Positions 37,360-50,705 are shown, counted from the stretch's first letter. The stretch is DNA of 64,000 bases from Lytechinus pictus (GCF_037042905.1 NC_087262.1:24652501-24716500); one strand, 5' to 3'. The notes: generated from the sequence alone by a model not told the origin. Translations and numbers: made by a program.

Positions 37360-37454
37360 ATCATATGCTCCAGTTTTGATCTGTGAGTAGAGTCTATGCT
37401 GATCCTCATCCCAGAAAGGTGGATAACCAACCAGAAGAATATATAATATAACAC
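37360..37454 (-). CDS. CAMK2: CaMKII exon: kinase subdomain IX (95 nt)
   Basis: The acceptor is TTTTTTTCTGCAG and the donor is GTAAGG. The first two bases complete the Gly codon begun by the exon at 38,865. The peptide is [20 protein letters not shown] then [11 protein letters not shown]. This is the aF helix and following loop of the CaMKII C-lobe, almost identical to animal CaMKII. The 95-nt size equals the conserved exon. The first 40 bases of this exon and its acceptor are reiterated in degenerate form up to eight times in the intron before it (37,480-38,115). Confidence 0.97.
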
Positions 37455-37479
37455 CTGCAGAAAAAAAATCAAACAAAAA

Positions 37480-38115
37480 TAAAACTAGAATGGTGAGTAC
37501 CAAACCAGAATAATATAACAACTGTAGAAAAATACATCAAATATAAAGTAAATTTAAAACTGGTGGGAAGCCACAAGGAGAATCTATAACACCTGCAGAA
37601 AAATACATTAAATAAATAATGTTAAGGTAATACCCCATTGATGACGTCAACATAAAGAATGGTGGATAGCAAACCATAGGAATATATAACACCTGTAGAA
37701 AATACATCAAATATACTAAAAATTTAAGAATGGTGTGAGCCAACCATTAGAATATATAATATAATACCTGTACAAAATACATTAAATAAATAATGTTAAG
37801 GTAAATTCCCCATTGATGATGAAGAATGGTGGGTAGGAAACTGTAAGAATATATATTACACTTGCTGATTAAAATATCAATCAAAATATATATTCAGAAC
37901 TGTGAGTAGCAAACCATAACACCTGCAAAACATACATTAAAAAATGTTGAGGTAAATTCCCTATTGCTGACGTTAACATATGTATAATATATAACACCTG
38001 TAGAAACATTCATCAATATAAACAGGATATCACTCAATGATAATATTGAGATAGAGAATGGTGGATAGCTGACCAGAAGGATATGTAATATAACACCTGT
38101 ACAAAAATATATTGA
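37480..38115 (-). repeat. Tandem array of acceptor plus 5' edge of the following CaMKII exon
   Basis: Plus-strand GGTGGATA-type anchors lie at 37,418 (true exon), then 37,492, 37,562, 37,661, 37,732, 37,828, about 37,901, about 37,976 and 38,060. Spacing alternates near 70-75 and 96-99 bp. On the minus strand each copy gives a T-rich tract, CAG or ACAG, then GTGTTATAT and a relic of the peptide [13 protein letters not shown]. The copy at 38,060-38,098 reads VILHILLVSYPPF, and the one near 37,661 reads VIYIPMVCYPPF. Each copy stops near PPF, so about 40 exon bases are included. Several copies keep an AG acceptor. Confidence 0.85.
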
Positions 38116-38404
38116 ACAAAAAGGAATATTCCAGGAAATTCCCCAATGCTGATGTTTACACAGATAATACATGTAATTATTATCAGTTTCAGTGATTAGA
38201 AGCAGATGGACAAAACCCACTTGATGTTGGATTTTCAATGTTTCTTGGAGCATCTGAAGTTGCAATACTTCTCATGAACTTGTATTCACCAGAAGTGCAC
38301 ATAGATGTATACCAATCTTCTTTGATTTTCTTAATTTGCAATGGTCTTTAACACCCATCACTGGTTTACACTGATGTTAGCTATATAGCTAATGCAAATT
38401 TATG

Positions 38405-40574
<2,170 letters not shown>

Positions 40575-40674
40575 CATACCACTGCTCTCCATTATCAAGT
40601 TCTATGGCTAAACCAAAGTCAGCAAGCTTTACTGCAGCACCCTTTAACTTGCTTGCTAGCAACAAGTTTTCAGG
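40575..40674 (-). CDS. CAMK2: CaMKII exon: subdomains VIb-VII with DFG (100 nt)
   Basis: The acceptor is CTTTCTTCCAG and the donor GTGAGT. It starts in phase 0 right after HRDLK and encodes [20 protein letters not shown], then [13 protein letters not shown] and one base of Gly. The Asn of PEN and the Asp of DFG are the magnesium-binding residues, and both are present. The loop after DFG reads [11 protein letters not shown], one codon shorter than IEVEGEQQAWFG of human alpha, so the exon is 100 nt against about 103 nt in vertebrates. Phase is unaffected. Confidence 0.97.
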
Positions 40675-41675
40675 CTGGAAGAAAGAAAGAAAAAGATATA
40701 AAATCAAAAGACTACATGAGACTTGTTTGTTATCAGTTATTTGATGATGACTAAAGTAACTAGAATGAGATGGGTGGGGTTTACCAGTAACACAATCAAG
40801 TATTCAGACCAACCGGTTCACCAGGATACCAGTCAATTTACAAGAACTTGTTCAGATCTTAAAATATCCAATAATTGTTTTCCACATTGACACCGACACA
40901 AAGCAGACCCTTTCGGGGCAAGTTCTTAAAGTTACAAGCATGTGCAATGTGGTCTGATTAGCAGGCGAGGCCATAGGGTCCATGCCCAACAACACCCTAG
41001 GTTGAGACGTTCCAGTAATTAGATTTCACACTGCAAAAATACCTAAGACTGTAGACTGTGGAATAGTGTTCGGTTTTTTTAAATGCAAATAGAGTCATCT
41101 TTGTCAGGCTATGTAAAGTGATTAAACCACAATATGTGCTATTAATGATGTGTTTTTGTGTTGAAATTAGATTAAATAAATGAATAATTTAAGAGAGCCA
41201 AATGTGTTTGACAGCATATGAGAAAATGCAAAAATGTCAACCTCCCTTTTGAAGGTACATGAAGTACGGACAAGTATTACAAAAATGAAAATGTCACAGA
41301 GAAATGGAGATTAACAAGAAAGGACAGATGGATTTTCTTTGAGGGAGCTAACCAACCGTGAGAAATTGCAAATACCAATCATCACTTTCACACATTGTCT
41401 GTGCAGACTTGCCAACACCTGAGCAAAACATAATTGCTCTCTGAACATTCTGATTGACATTTCAAATATCTGCAAATTTCCTTGAGGTTTTGATTGGAAG
41501 ATGGTCAGGTTTCACAGAAGACATTTCAGAATGTAACTTATTGAAGAGAATAATAATGATGACACGCAACAAACATGCTCTAAAAGTGATGACAATGAGA
41601 TTTACAATGATCTTAATTTACAACACTGATGAAAGTATTGATAACGTTACTGTTGGTGATGATATTGGTGAAAAT

Positions 41676-41872
41676 AGTAATGAGTGATGATGATGATGGA
41701 GGTAATGATTATGATGATATAGTGATGATGATGATGATGGTGATGATGGTAATGATTATGATGATAATAATGATGATAATGATGGTTATTATGATGATGT
41801 TCAAAGAAGATGATGGTGATGATGATGTTCATGTTGATGATTCTAATTATGATGATGATGATTTTATTCTAG
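41676..41872. repeat. GATGATGGT microsatellite
   Basis: The tract consists of GATGATGATGGT and AATGATTATGATGAT units and gives spurious Asp-rich, Met-rich and, on the other strand, His-rich frames. It resembles the tract at 4.74-5.06 kb in composition only. Confidence 0.85.
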
Positions 41873-43500
41873 AAATTGTATGAGTTAGGGTTGATTAGCA
41901 AGAAATACCACTTCATTTTAAATGTTTCAATTATGTAAATACATATTTTTACATTTTATTATTTTCTTTAAAGAGCATCCTAAACAAGGATTCAAGGGTA
42001 GACCGCTAGGACACTCTAAATGCAGATTTTGTGTATATGTCCCCCAAGGTGTCCAAGATTCGCAAATTGCATGTACTCTATTCGCATTTTAAGCTATTGT
42101 GATTTAGAAGTCTTTGTTCTAATTTTTTGTGCTTTTAACACCCTCTTCGAGTTCCACGCCTTCCCGCAAAAAAAAAACCTTTTCCACGTTCTTTTCTTCT
42201 TGTGGATGCTGACCACTCTCCAACGGCAGTGACCCCTGGGCCAAACCTCCACAGCTGTAAACTTTTGATAATGTTAATGATATTCATAACATACACTTAA
42301 TATCAAATGGCTAACTTTATACAAATAATGTACACTCAACATAAGGTTGTTACAAAATATAAGAATCCTGAAATACTAAAAATCGAGGTCGGTATGCATA
42401 TTCACTGACCGTAGCTCAACAGGGTCATTTCCATGGGATCAACAGTTAAAAAAGGAAGCAACTTCTTAACATAATTTCATTTCATTTCATTTATTCATCA
42501 CTTCTGCCTCAAAATTAAATATACAATCCAATCGATCCATCAATGAAAATGAAAGATGTCTTCATCATGTCTAACATTAGAAATGTAAATGAAACTAATG
42601 AGACAGCACTGAATACTCTTCCGATATTCCTATTCCTGTGTTATTGATTTTAATGTTCTTCCGACTCACTAAACGTGATGTTACACCCACTCCTGATAAA
42701 GGTTGATGGGCCCCCATTGATTATCAATAATTGAATAAGTATACATGTAAACTATTGTGAGACTGTAATATGATAATCTACAAACTATTTCTTGTACAAC
42801 CTTTCATATAAGTTTTTTTGTGTGTATCTTTTAAAATTTGAATTGTAATAATAATAATTATTTCTAATGCACAAGTTTTGATGAATCATCACTGAAGCAG
42901 TCTATAAAAAAACAAGGGACATAATCATAGTTATAAACATATCATAAAAAATAAAAAATAAATTGACTTCTCCAATATCAACTGTACTTTTATAACAAAA
43001 ATAATATTTTACAAATTCAAGAACTTAAAAGAAATATTTTTAATTTCAATCATACTGTAAATCCATTCCATATTTTCACTTGTATGAATATTGTCTGGCT
43101 ACTCATTTTTCATTCCGAACATGGATGATACATACTGGGGGCCTCAATGGGAGATAGATTTTATTTCCTCTTTCCTCTTATCCTGGAATAACAGAGGAAG
43201 AATATTCCACTGGGGCCTGAGGTTACAACCGGAGGAAGCATTTTGCATTTAATAATCCTTTTTGGCACAAACTGGTGAGTGGATATGGACAAAATACCAC
43301 TCCACATTTAAAGGTAAAAGGTTGCAGCATGCAATTATTCTATGAGAAAGTCTTTAAAATCAAAGTTAAATGCCACATTATTATCATAGATCTAGTTCTC
43401 GTACATTGAAATAGACTTATCTTTGTGAAATCATAAAATCTTAGCTGAAAACCAATAATTCTGATGATCACTAACACAAACAAGTGGAATGCCTCTGGCC

Positions 43501-44434
43501 GTCTCACCTGCATCACGCGATTCAATATAGCAGCAGTGCTGATTTTGAAAACTACTATCACTCGCACAAGATGTTCAGTGATACTTGGTTACTGTTATTT
43601 CCACGTTTTATGAACTAGACCAATACACTTATAGAGATATGATGGCAATTCAACAAATACCCCCAACGTGGCCAAAGTTCTTTGACCTTACATGACCTTT
43701 GACCTTGATCATGTGACCTGAAACTCGCACAGGATGTTCAGTGATACTTGATTACTATTATGTCCAAGTTTTATGAACTAGACCAACACACTTTCAAATT
43801 TATGGCTGTAATTCAACAAATACCCCAATTTGGCCAAAGTTCATTGACCTTAAATGACCTTTGACCTTGATCATGTGACCTGAAACTTGCACAGGATGTT
43901 CAGTAATACTTGATTACTATTATGTCCAAGTTTCATGAATCAGATCCATAAACTTTCAAAGTTATGATGGTAATTCAACAGATACCCCCAATTCGGCCAA
44001 AGTTCATTGACCCTAAATGACATTTGACCTTGGTCATGTGACGTGAAACTCATGCAGGATGTTCAGTGATACTTGATTAACCTTATGTATAAGTTTCATG
44101 AACTAGGTCCATATATTTTCTAAGTTATGATGACATTTCAAAAACTTAACCTTAGGTTAAGATTTTGATGTTGATTCCCCCAACATGGTCTAAGTTCATT
44201 GACCCTAAATGACCTTTGACCTTGGTCATGTGACATGAAACTCAGGCAGGATGTTCAGTAATACTTGATTAACCTTATGGCCAAGTTTCATGAACTAGGT
44301 CCATATACTTTCTAAGTTATGCTGTCATTTCAAAAACTTAACCTCAGGTTAAGATTTGGTGTTGACGCCGCCGCCGCCGCCGTCGCCGTCGGAAAAGCGG
44401 CGCCTATAGTCTCACTCTGCTATGCAGGTGAGAC
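43501..44434. mobile_element. Inverted-repeat element with five internal 163-bp tandem units
   Basis: GTCTCACCTGCAT (43,501) and ATGCAGGTGAGAC (44,422-44,434) form perfect 13-bp inverted ends. Between them GATGTTCAGTRATACTTGAT recurs at 43,570, 43,733, 43,895, 44,058 and 44,250 (spacing 163, 162, 163, 192). Each unit carries CATGTGACCTGAAACT and most carry TGACCTTTGACCT. Near the right end lies a CpG-rich GCCGCCGCCGCCGCCGTCGC stretch (44,365-44,404) that folds back on GCGGCGCC. There is no coding frame beyond this shadow. It is a non-autonomous DNA element with an internal satellite; superfamily unknown to me. Confidence 0.85.
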
Positions 44435-46884
44435 AAAAAGCATATGTAGGACAGTGTATTACAATTGTTTGGAAAAAAATCTGACATTTTATGGAAATCC
44501 ATGCTTATTTTGCTAATTTCTCAGCAATTTCACAATTTTTCCAGAGCCAATTGGCACGTATTTGTTTTATTATACATACAAACACTTGGGTGATCAGTTA
44601 ATTGAATTCTCTTTTCAGGTCGTTTTCAGGTTGTTACCACGACTGGCACGAAGACATGGGAAGGGAGCCTTTGCTTCCCAACCCCCATTCACTTCCCCAG
44701 AGCCGCATAATCAATCAACAAAATCAGAGGAAAGGGAAAAAAACAGTAAGAGGATCTAAATATATTTGTTTGATATTACAAACATGTCATCTGTGAAATA
44801 TCATTATTTGTTGTTATAAGCTGTGATTCATGTGGTATGATACTGACACCACCCTCCCCTCCCTCACTGGACCAGCATTCATTAGATGGCATTGCTTCAT
44901 AATACATCTTACATTAATTTTCCTTGCTTACTGTCTTATCGCATTTGGCAGTGATATGCGCTATAAAGCAGGTGGTTGGCATTATTGTTGTTGTTGTTGT
45001 TATCATTATTATTATTAATATCTTACACATGAGGCATAAAAATCATGTATTTGCAGCTATCACTAATCCCTCGATATTCATCTCACACCCATACATGTAA
45101 ATGTACATCAAACCATAAGTCACTTTCTAACTCTTAAATTACAATTTACATTTATATGTATTTTCGAACACTTACTAGATTCATTAAAAAATTGTTAATT
45201 AGGGGATGTTGGTTAAATTCTCCCCCCCCCCCCAGGAAAAAAAAACATATTCTCTGCTTCCTTGAGGTGTATACATGTAGAACAAATCCATAAATGAAGC
45301 CTTTCCTAAGTCTTATTTTCTATTTTCCCCATCACACCCACATACAGTTAAAACAAGCAGAGAAGATTTATTGGTTTTCTGTCTGTCGTCCTCATTTTCT
45401 CCTGTCATATCCCATCAATACATTGATGTTCCTCCAACCCATTTCTCTTCATCTTCTTCATCATCTTATTCATTTATTGGTGATGTGTTCATGGCTCCAC
45501 CCACCCGTTACACAATTGTGCCAATATTATAAACCCTTGATTTAAGTTAACCCATTGCAAAAAGCTGGTTATGCAGAACGTAGACTCAGGACCACATAAT
45601 ATGGAGGCCAAGTCTCTAAAGGGTTAAGCTATTGTCCATGTCTGTTCTTAAATTATTGGAAGCTAAAACTAAGAAACTTTTTTTACACAATATATATCTC
45701 TCATCTTGACTGTACTCTCATTTTTCTCATGCTTAAGAAATGTTAAGAAAAATATTGTTTCGTCATAGGACGGCCGATTATTAATGTCAGTTTGAATATC
45801 AAACTTGAATTCATCCAGACTCAAACTAGATCAAGCCACATTGTACACTCAACATCTTGATGAAAATAGATTTAAATGCTCATTAAAATGGCAATTTATC
45901 ATTCACAAGAGGAGCATATGGAACAAAGGAGTTAAAATGTAATCTAAACATGGTGAAAACCTACCACAGAGGTAAAAGAACCACCAATGTTGCATCATAT
46001 ATTTCACATACCTATTTGGGTAATGGTAATGAAGTCTCTTCAGTTAAAGCAATTAAAACTTCTACTTTTCACTCAAATGTAACTAGACTAGCAACAATCA
46101 CACCTGCCTGGCTGTGGAAATGATACGTTCATTTTCCGAACCTGCATAATTGAGAAATAATTAACCGTCCTTTGTTGATGCAGTGAGTGACGTTCACTGC
46201 ATCAATAATGAGAAATTTCATTACGACAATGAATGACGATTTAAATTATACACTCTATACTTTCACCAGGAGATGGTGATGATCATGGATGCCACATTGC
46301 TGCCATAATGTTCTATCATGGGTTTCATTCAACACTGATTAAAAAAAAATTGAATCACAAATATGAATCATAACTCTACCTTTTCATGAGTTTCATGTCA
46401 ATTACCCTTTAGCAGTACTTGCCATCATCCTCAATGCTTGCTCTCGAAACATATTTTTCACAAATACAAAATTTCCTGGAAGGACCTAGATGGTTTGTTT
46501 GAACTAAACGTGCTTGAAACCCTGTTTCTTGGTTTACTGTCTGAATACAACCCTAAACTAGCATTGGGTTGTGAATAAACGAGATATCTCCCTTTGAGCG
46601 ATGGTATTAACTGTCAATATTAATAGGATTCCATATCTCTTGTTCTAGACATGCAGAGTGGGATATTGCTTTTTGCCCTTTTTCTCTTTCCTCCTCTCCT
46701 AAAAACCAGGTCTTTTGCGTGGATTCCCACTGACCAATCAAGCCTCACCGCGTTAATATGCATCGGTTGGACCGGTATAATTGGCATGCATGGAGAAAAG
46801 AGGGGCATCATTATTCTCATTACGGTGCTCTCAACGTTATGAAGATGCAATCATAGACATGCCATTGGACATTGGATTGTGACT

Positions 46885-47022
46885 TTTTCATCCCCCTCTT
46901 ACTCTCTCTTTCCATAAACCTTCTCTCTACTCTCTATCTCTCTTCCCCTCTCTCTCCATCTCTTCCCCCTCTCTCTCTCTCTGTTCCCATATCTTTTTCC
47001 TCCTCCCTCTGTCTGTGTCTCT

Positions 47023-47050
<28 letters not shown>
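46885..47050. repeat. CT-rich microsatellite (CTCTCT/CTTCCC)
   Basis: The plus strand is a polypyrimidine run of TCTCTCCAT, CTTCCCCTC and pure CT blocks, ending in ACACACAC. The minus strand, which is the CaMKII sense strand, is GA-rich. It has no coding signal. Confidence 0.85.
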
Positions 47051-47054
<4 letters not shown>

Positions 47055-47356
47055 TTGTTCCATATGCCCTACTTTCCAATCTAATCTAGATCACAGTATC
47101 ACAAGAAATCGTTTTCTTAAGATCAACAAGCACTTATATTTGTTTCTTTGAGTAGATTAACTCTTCAGACATTTCATTAATAATGATCACTATTTTTCAT
47201 TAGATTCTCAGCTCAATATATTGTCTAAAATCAGAAAAACCCTCACCCACTCACTCAATGTCTTAATCAGAGTTGTTCTTTCAAATTAACGATTAATTGC
47301 TTATTTTTGTGTTACGGAGCCCTGGGGTGTATGATTTACCACAGGAAGGATCACCA

Positions 47357-47514
47357 GGGCTCCGTAACACAAAGATTAGCGATCAATCGCTAGATGAACT
47401 GACCAATCAAGATCAACATTACACATGCATTTGGCGCAAAATACTGACCAGGAACCATTCAGAAGTTTTCTCTCATATTTGCTATTCATCGCTAATCTTT
47501 GTGTTACGGAGCCC
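47357..47514. mobile_element. MITE of the TAACACAAAG family with perfect 27-bp inverted ends (158 bp)
   Basis: GGGCTCCGTAACACAAAGAT followed by TAGCGAT at 47,357-47,383 is matched exactly by the reverse complement of 47,488-47,514. A further copy of one end (TTGTGTTACGGAGCCC) lies at about 47,307-47,322, 34 bp to the left, so a second damaged copy adjoins it. Relatives are at 30,476-30,599 and 51,831-51,960. Right after it, 47,515-47,570, lies half of the palindromic element of 7,845-8,025. Confidence 0.85.
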
Positions 47515-47570
47515 AGGTTGTTCCTTAAGTCGCTCGTAACTTACGAACACCTTTATGAAACACACACCTG
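47515..47570. mobile_element. Half copy of the CTTTATGAAACACACACC palindromic element
   Basis: TTAAGTCGCTCGTAACTTAC, then GAACACCTTTATGAAACACACACC-like sequence, matches the right arm of the element at 7,845-8,025. The left arm is missing, so the copy is truncated, perhaps by the insertion of the adjoining MITE. Confidence 0.55.
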
Positions 47571-47584
47571 GTTCAGGATGCGGA

Positions 47585-48590
47585 AGTCTTTGTAGTATAC
47601 CGAGCAATTGAGTTTGGAAATGCTCCCCAGCGAGTGAGTACATTGCATGGGGCAAGCCACAATCTGATAACTAGTGTAGTATCATATCTGTTTGAATGCT
47701 CCCCAGGGAGTGGAGAATGTGAATACAATGCATGGTGGCAAGCTAGAATCTGATAACTAGTGTAGTATTATAACTGTTTGAATGCTCCCTAGGAAGTGGA
47801 GAGTGCGTACATTGCATGGGGGCAAGTCACAATCTGATAACTAGTGTAGTATTATATCTGTTTGAAAGCTCCCAAGGGAGGGGAGAATGTGAGTACAATG
47901 CTTGGTGGCAAGCTAGAATCTGATAACTAGTGTAGTATTATATCTGTTTGAATGCTCCCCAGGGAGTGGAGAATGTGAATACATTGCAGGGGGGGCAAGC
48001 TAGAATCTGATAACTAGTGTAGTATTATAACTGTTTGAATGCTCCCTAGGAAGTGGAGAGTGCGTACATTGCATGGGGGCAAGCCACAATCTGAAAACTA
48101 GTGTAGTATTATAACTGTTTGAATGCTCCCAAGGGAGTGGAGAATGTGAATACAATGCATGGTGGCAAGCTAGAATCTGATATCTAGTGTAGTATCATAT
48201 CTCTTAGAATGCTCCCCAGGGAGTGGAGAATGTGAATACATTGCATGGTGGCAAGCTAGAATCTGATAACTAGTGTAGTATCATATCTCTTAGAATGCTC
48301 CCCAGGGAGTGGAGAATGTGAATACATTGCATGGTGGCAAGCTAGAATCTGATATCTAGTGTAGTATCATATCTCTTTGAATGCTCCCCAGGGAGTGGAG
48401 AATGTGAATACAGTGCATGGTGGCAAGCTAGAATCTGATATCTAGTGTAGTATCATATCTCTTTGAATGCTCCCCAGGGAGTGGAGAATGTGAATACATT
48501 GCATGGTGGCAAGCTAGAATCTGATATCTAGTGTAGTATCATATCTCTTTGAATGCTCCCCAGGAAGTAGAGAAAGTGCATACATTGTGA
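47585..48590 (+). repeat. 86-bp tandem array derived from a SINE interior
   Basis: GAATGCTCC anchors lie at about 47,617, 47,694, 47,780, 47,864, 47,950, 48,037, 48,121, 48,207, 48,293, 48,379, 48,465 and 48,551. The last six intervals are 86 bp each; the others are 77-87. The unit reads GAATGCTCCCCAGGGAGTGG, AGAATGTGAATACATTGCAT, GGTGGCAAGCTAGAATCTGA, TAACTAGTGTAGTAT. The single-copy SINE at 51,415-51,650 contains the same segment once (GAATGCTACCCAGGGAGTAG..GATCCGATGATCTGG). The 5' flank (GGAAGTCTTTGTAGTATACC) and 3' flank (TAAGCACTATCTAAAAGAA) are also SINE-like. Confidence 0.9.
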
Positions 48591-49682
48591 ATCCGATTAC
48601 CAGGGAAAGGATATATTATTTTGTAAACCACTGTCAGACCTTGGTCTGGTATATTATGGTAAGCACTATCTAAAAGAACGGAATATTATTATTATAACCA
48701 GCTACAAATTCTGGTCTGTCTCTCATGGTATGGAGGTATTTCAACCATGGACCCACTACATGTTGAGATATAATTTTAATCTTTAAAACCCAGTTTAGGC
48801 ACAATGAAAATTTATTTCAAAAATCTGCAGCTAAGTGATGTTTTTCTAGCCAGTAAGGATATTCATTTTACCAGTCCATTAACCAATGAAACCTATTTCA
48901 TTAACATGCATTGGTGTGTTACGAGTCAGACCAAGCTAAAGCTCTCCCATTCTTTCAATTTCCCTTAAATCTCACTTAAACTCTTGTGGCAAACTTCATC
49001 CAATGCCTTTATCCCATAATCCCTAGTCACAAACGAAATCAATCATATTTCCCATACTCCTCCAATTAACCTCGACGAAAATGAAACATCATAATCACAT
49101 CCATCCCCTTTGTGAAAATGAAACAAAAAGGAAGTAATTTTACTGATAACTCTGACCTTTCCAAAATTATCATCAATATCCAATTTGCCCTAAAAGCCCC
49201 TAATTCAAACTCTATATATCCAACTTCAATTATTAGACAATATTAAATGCACATGATTTCCCCCGCATAATGCAGAAATGTAATACATTAGGAAATCCAG
49301 CTGCAAGCATCAGACTTGATAAATCACTTTCATTTCTCATGTCAGTGCAGTTATTGATATTAAAATTCATTATTTCCCAACAACTTTAATGTCAAACTTT
49401 ACCTAATCGAGCAGCATGGGGTGGGTGTGGTTTGGTGTGCAAAGCCTATTGGAATGACAGACTTCAGTAGTCAAAAGGTTAACCCATTTTTCACTCCATC
49501 AATCATAATTATTTATTATTTATTATTTGAACACATACCCTTATTGGGACTTGTGGAGCGTGCCCTACCCTCAAGTATATTAAAAAAAAATGACAGGAGC
49601 CTATATGAGATGAATGTCTCCTCATCCCACCCCTACAGCCAGAATTGTTATTTTGGATAATAGGAACTAGTCAATCCTTTAT

Positions 49683-49770
49683 AATAATATTAATAATAAT
49701 AATAATAGTGATATCTTATTGAGCGCGCACACCGTCCAGAGGCGCTCATGGCGCTAGCGCAGCAACAGTT
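49683..49770. mobile_element. SINE or short interspersed repeat fragment
   Basis: An ATAATAATAATAAT tail is followed by GATATCTTATTGAGCGCGCA, CACCGTCCAGAGGCGCTCAT and GGCGCTAGCG. TATTGAGCGC reads as the reverse complement of a GCGCTATATAA-type SINE end. The left half appears absent. Boundaries are rough. Confidence 0.4.
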
Positions 49771-50337
49771 CCTTTAGATACAAATATTTTATACACATAC
49801 ATTACAAACAGCTACTTAGATATAAATAGAAATCTTAAATCACTACAAGTACCATCCTGCATCACCATCTCTGAAATTCCCAGCTAAATTATAATAGCAA
49901 TTATCAAGGCCTCATCAATCTATAGTGACTAGATATCTTTAAAGTGCAGCAAGCACTTAATATCCAAATCTACATACAATAACAGTGACTTAATTGCTAG
50001 TAGGATATTTCACCCATTAGGCAGAAGATATCAAAAATTTATTGCAGACTATCTTCGATGGACCGTTATTGGACAGCAGGAGCTGATGTGCTGAGCCATT
50101 ACCTAACCTTTCTCGATCCATTAATCAAACACTGTTAAACGACTGCTCGGCCATTTTAGAAGGAAAGTGACTATTAAGTCCTCTTTACATAATCAATAAT
50201 ATGAGCTAGTTGTCTCTTCACCCTAGAGAGCTCTTAATGACCGTCTCCCCGGTCTTTTAAGAGCTATTCACTTCTTACCACACCACCCAAATGAATGTAG
50301 GCTATCCCTTACCAACACTACCAACTCATACAGTGTT

Positions 50338-50705
50338 TATACTTAATCGGCTTTAGCATCGGCTTTTTCATAGCATGTAAACGCGATTAACTTGCATCGG
50401 CTCACGGTTCAGAATCGGCAATTTGCACCACCAAAGTAGTAGGTTCAGAACCGCGAGCCGATGCAAAATCGGCTTTTTTACTACGTGTAAACAGAAAGCC
50501 GATTCTGCATCGGCAATTGGTGCGCATTTCATTTACTTTACCATTGTGACGTAATTGTAAGCGCACGGATCCAGCGTTGTATTAATTATGACGTATATTG
50601 TTGGTGTGCATAATTTTCTGGTTTTTGATACGCGAGCCGATTCTGCACCGCGAGCTGTAACAGCGTGTTAACGCAGTGCAAGATAAACCAAAAGCCGATT
50701 GCAGG
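50338..50705. mobile_element. Foldback-like element rich in AATCGGC / GCCGATT words
   Basis: ATCGGCTTTAGCATCGGCTT at the left and AAAAGCCGATTGCAGG at the right are in opposite orientation. Inside, GCCGATGCAAAATCGGC, CAGAATCGGCAATTTGCACC and GCCGATTCTGCATCGGCAAT repeat the same words on both strands, interrupted by GTGTAAACAG and TGTTAACGC. No coding frame is present. The ends are uncertain. Confidence 0.55.
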
